Shown piece by piece: positions 42,145 to 42,936 of a stretch of DNA of 42,936 nt. Each line of letters starts with the position of its first letter. The stretch's first letter is position 1. A model generated the notes under the pieces. That model was not told where the DNA came from. It saw only the letters and a program-made list of their open reading frames with translations, and did no database searches. Source of the DNA: an uncultured archaeon (GTDB lineage: Archaea > Halobacteriota > Halobacteria > Halobacteriales > Haloferacaceae); the NCBI GenBank assembly GCA_937138675.1, contig CAKZPG010000084.1:1-42936 (forward strand). Direction: 5' to 3'. Both the position numbers and the translations under genes were made by a program.

Positions 42145-42642
42145 GTGACAGTGGTCCACACGAGCCAGCGCGTCGCCGTGCTAGCCGACGCGCAAAATCT
42201 CTACCACACCGCACAGAGCCTCCACTCGCGGAACGTTGACTACACCGCCCTCCTGAACGCCGCCGTTAACGGCCGCGAGCTCGTCCGTGCCATCGCCTAC
42301 GTCGTTCGCGCCGACAACGAGGACGAGGAGTCATTTTTCGACGCACTGGATGATATCGGATTCGAGCCGAAAATCAAGGCGATCAAGACGTTCGGCGACG
42401 GTTCAAAAAAAGCCGACTGGGACGTCGGGCTGAGTCTTGATGCTGTCACCCTCGCAGACCACGTCGACGCCGTGGTCCTGTGTACAGGCGACGGCGACTT
42501 CGCGCGCCTGTGTTCACACCTCCGTCACGAGGGCGTCCGGCCGGAGGTCTGTGCTTTCGGCGAGTCGACGGCCGAAGAGCTAGTTGACGCCGCCGACTCG
42601 TTCACGGATCTTTCTGAGGATCAAGAGCGGTTCCTGCTGTGA
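42145..42642 (+). CDS. NYN-domain (LabA/DUF88-like PIN-fold) protein
   Basis: 165 aa with the NYN/LabA-type nuclease fold. The first acidic site is AVLADAQNLYHTAQ (D15, N18), then IGFEPKIKAIKTFGDGSKKADWDVGLSLDAVTLADHVDAVVLCTGDGDFARLC carries the further aspartates of the PIN-like active site. VCAFGESTAEELVDAADSFTDL is the closing strand-helix. The family is widespread in haloarchaea with presumed RNase activity, target unknown. GTG at 42145 is taken as start, a second GTG at 42151 being equally good; accttttcc about 27 nt upstream may be the TATA box. Its stop is followed at once by the TnpB relic. Confidence 0.88.
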   Translation: MTVVHTSQRVAVLADAQNLYHTAQSLHSRNVDYTALLNAAVNGRELVRAIAYVVRADNEDEESFFDALDDIGFEPKIKAIKTFGDGSKKADWDVGLSLDAVTLADHVDAVVLCTGDGDFARLCSHLRHEGVRPEVCAFGESTAEELVDAADSFTDLSEDQERFLL

Positions 42643-42643
42643 A

Positions 42644-42936
42644 CTACCCCACCCTGCTCGGCCCGACAACCTCGCTGAGGGTGGGGCTTCCTGCTTCTCT
42701 GACGCACTTTTTGAGCGGGGGTGACTGCGAAGTCTCGTCCGCCACAGGGAGCGCAGTCTCCACAGGCGTTGATTCAGGGTGTCCAACTCCGATTGGCTCG
42801 ACGGGAGAGTTCCACGGGCTGACACACGTTTTTTACCGCGTTTGAATGTCGGCTAGGTGTCCTACTCCCGTACGGAGCGAGCCGTCCCGTGCGGGACGGC
42901 GAGTGAGCCTGGAGCGGTGGCATGGAACGCCCATCT
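42644..42936 (-). pseudogene. Decayed 3' end of a TnpB gene (IS200/IS605/IS1341 type)
   Basis: Read on the minus strand, the frame ending at TAG 42644-42646 gives KKCVREAGSPTLSEVVG, the tail typical of haloarchaeal TnpB. Just upstream, another frame gives INACGDCAPCGG (ATC at 42771-42773), the NACGD segment found shortly before that tail, preceded in frame by a TGA (42774-42776) and PVELSRRANRSW. At least one frameshift and one stop separate the pieces, so it is a pseudogene. No TnpA or RuvC-like core can be read to the window end; the rest may lie beyond or be deleted. Coordinates of the upstream edge are uncertain. Confidence 0.62.
42647..42686 (-). repeat. Hairpin at the TnpB relic end (9-bp perfect inverted repeat)
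   Basis: CCCCACCCT at 42647-42655 pairs perfectly with AGGGTGGGG at 42678-42686 around a 22-base loop. It lies within the last codons of the tnpB relic, where IS200/IS605-type elements carry right-end hairpins and guide-RNA scaffolds. Confidence 0.6.

Noticed and set aside
41867-42214. Minus-strand ORF of 115 codons upstream of dapA
   Set aside because: Basic Arg/Pro-rich translation, overlaps both the dapA start and the NYN gene; not a plausible halophilic protein.
42639-42845. Plus-strand ORF of 68 codons after the NYN gene
   Set aside because: It covers the antisense of the TnpB relic and has no family resemblance; the start overlaps the NYN stop only by chance.
42881-42900. Inverted repeat CCGTCCC-GTGC-GGGACGG near the window end
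   Set aside because: Short GC-rich symmetry inside the degraded region; could be part of the element but cannot be assigned a role.
1-42936. CRISPR array or long tandem repeats
   Set aside because: No regularly spaced direct repeats found on reading the intergenic regions.

Overview
The window is chromosomal DNA from a halophilic archaeon (class Halobacteria). This rests on the high-GC, Asp/Glu-rich proteins; a TFIIB-type factor (TFB); archaeal RNase P protein genes; a proteasome alpha subunit; GatCA; a PurN-PurH fusion; a halophilic-type glucose dehydrogenase beside GfcR; and many start codons with an AT-rich TATA-like element about 27 nt upstream and no leader, as in haloarchaeal leaderless transcripts. 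Genus is not assignable by eye. Most of the window is densely packed housekeeping DNA. I see no tRNA, rRNA or CRISPR array.

Layout. 1-410: 5' end of a tfb gene (minus). 662-2234: gatC-gatA. 2236-5232: trkA-trkH potassium uptake (minus). 5325-7571: an SRPBCC protein, a universal stress protein and coaBC. 7568-13764: a complete Mrp antiporter operon mrpABCDEFG (minus) with start/stop overlaps throughout. 13855-14424: purine phosphoribosyltransferase. 14431-21390: peptide-type ABC importer dppABCDF (minus), preceded by a winged-helix/zinc-ribbon regulator, with a perfect inverted repeat at the dppA start. 21480-23173: sugar nucleotidyltransferase and diphthine-ammonia ligase, overlapping tail to tail. 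23324-26393: divergent purNH and purB. 26440-28156: glucose dehydrogenase and its likely regulator gfcR, overlapping. 28203-30324: monothiol glutaredoxin, a conserved protein of unknown function and a cysteine-free CysD-like PP-loop protein. 30680-31861: NRDE/TANGO2-type protein and a small winged-helix protein. 31928-35389: FAD-linked oxidase, psmA, rnp2, rnp3 (minus). 35551-37040: amidohydrolase plus Rieske protein. 37056-38075: hypothetical protein and peroxiredoxin. 38110-41870: lysine genes dapA-dapB-dapD-lysA (minus). 42145-42642: NYN-domain protein. 42644-42936: decayed TnpB 3' end.

How genes work together. TrkAH and Mrp give K+ uptake and Na+/H+ exchange, the core cation balance of a salt-in halophile. 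PurNH, PurB and the phosphoribosyltransferase belong to purine synthesis and salvage. Gdh starts the semiphosphorylative Entner-Doudoroff route and GfcR is a sugar-catabolism regulator. The dap/lysA run supplies four enzymes of the succinylase DAP route to lysine.

The most interesting less-explained points are the candidate dppA operator, two TnpB-tail relics with right-end hairpins (35395-35475 and 42644 onward), the amidohydrolase-Rieske pair with unusual Rieske spacing, the CysD-like protein lacking any cysteine, and the absence of dapE/dapF from the lysine run. I did not find a clearly new multi-gene system.
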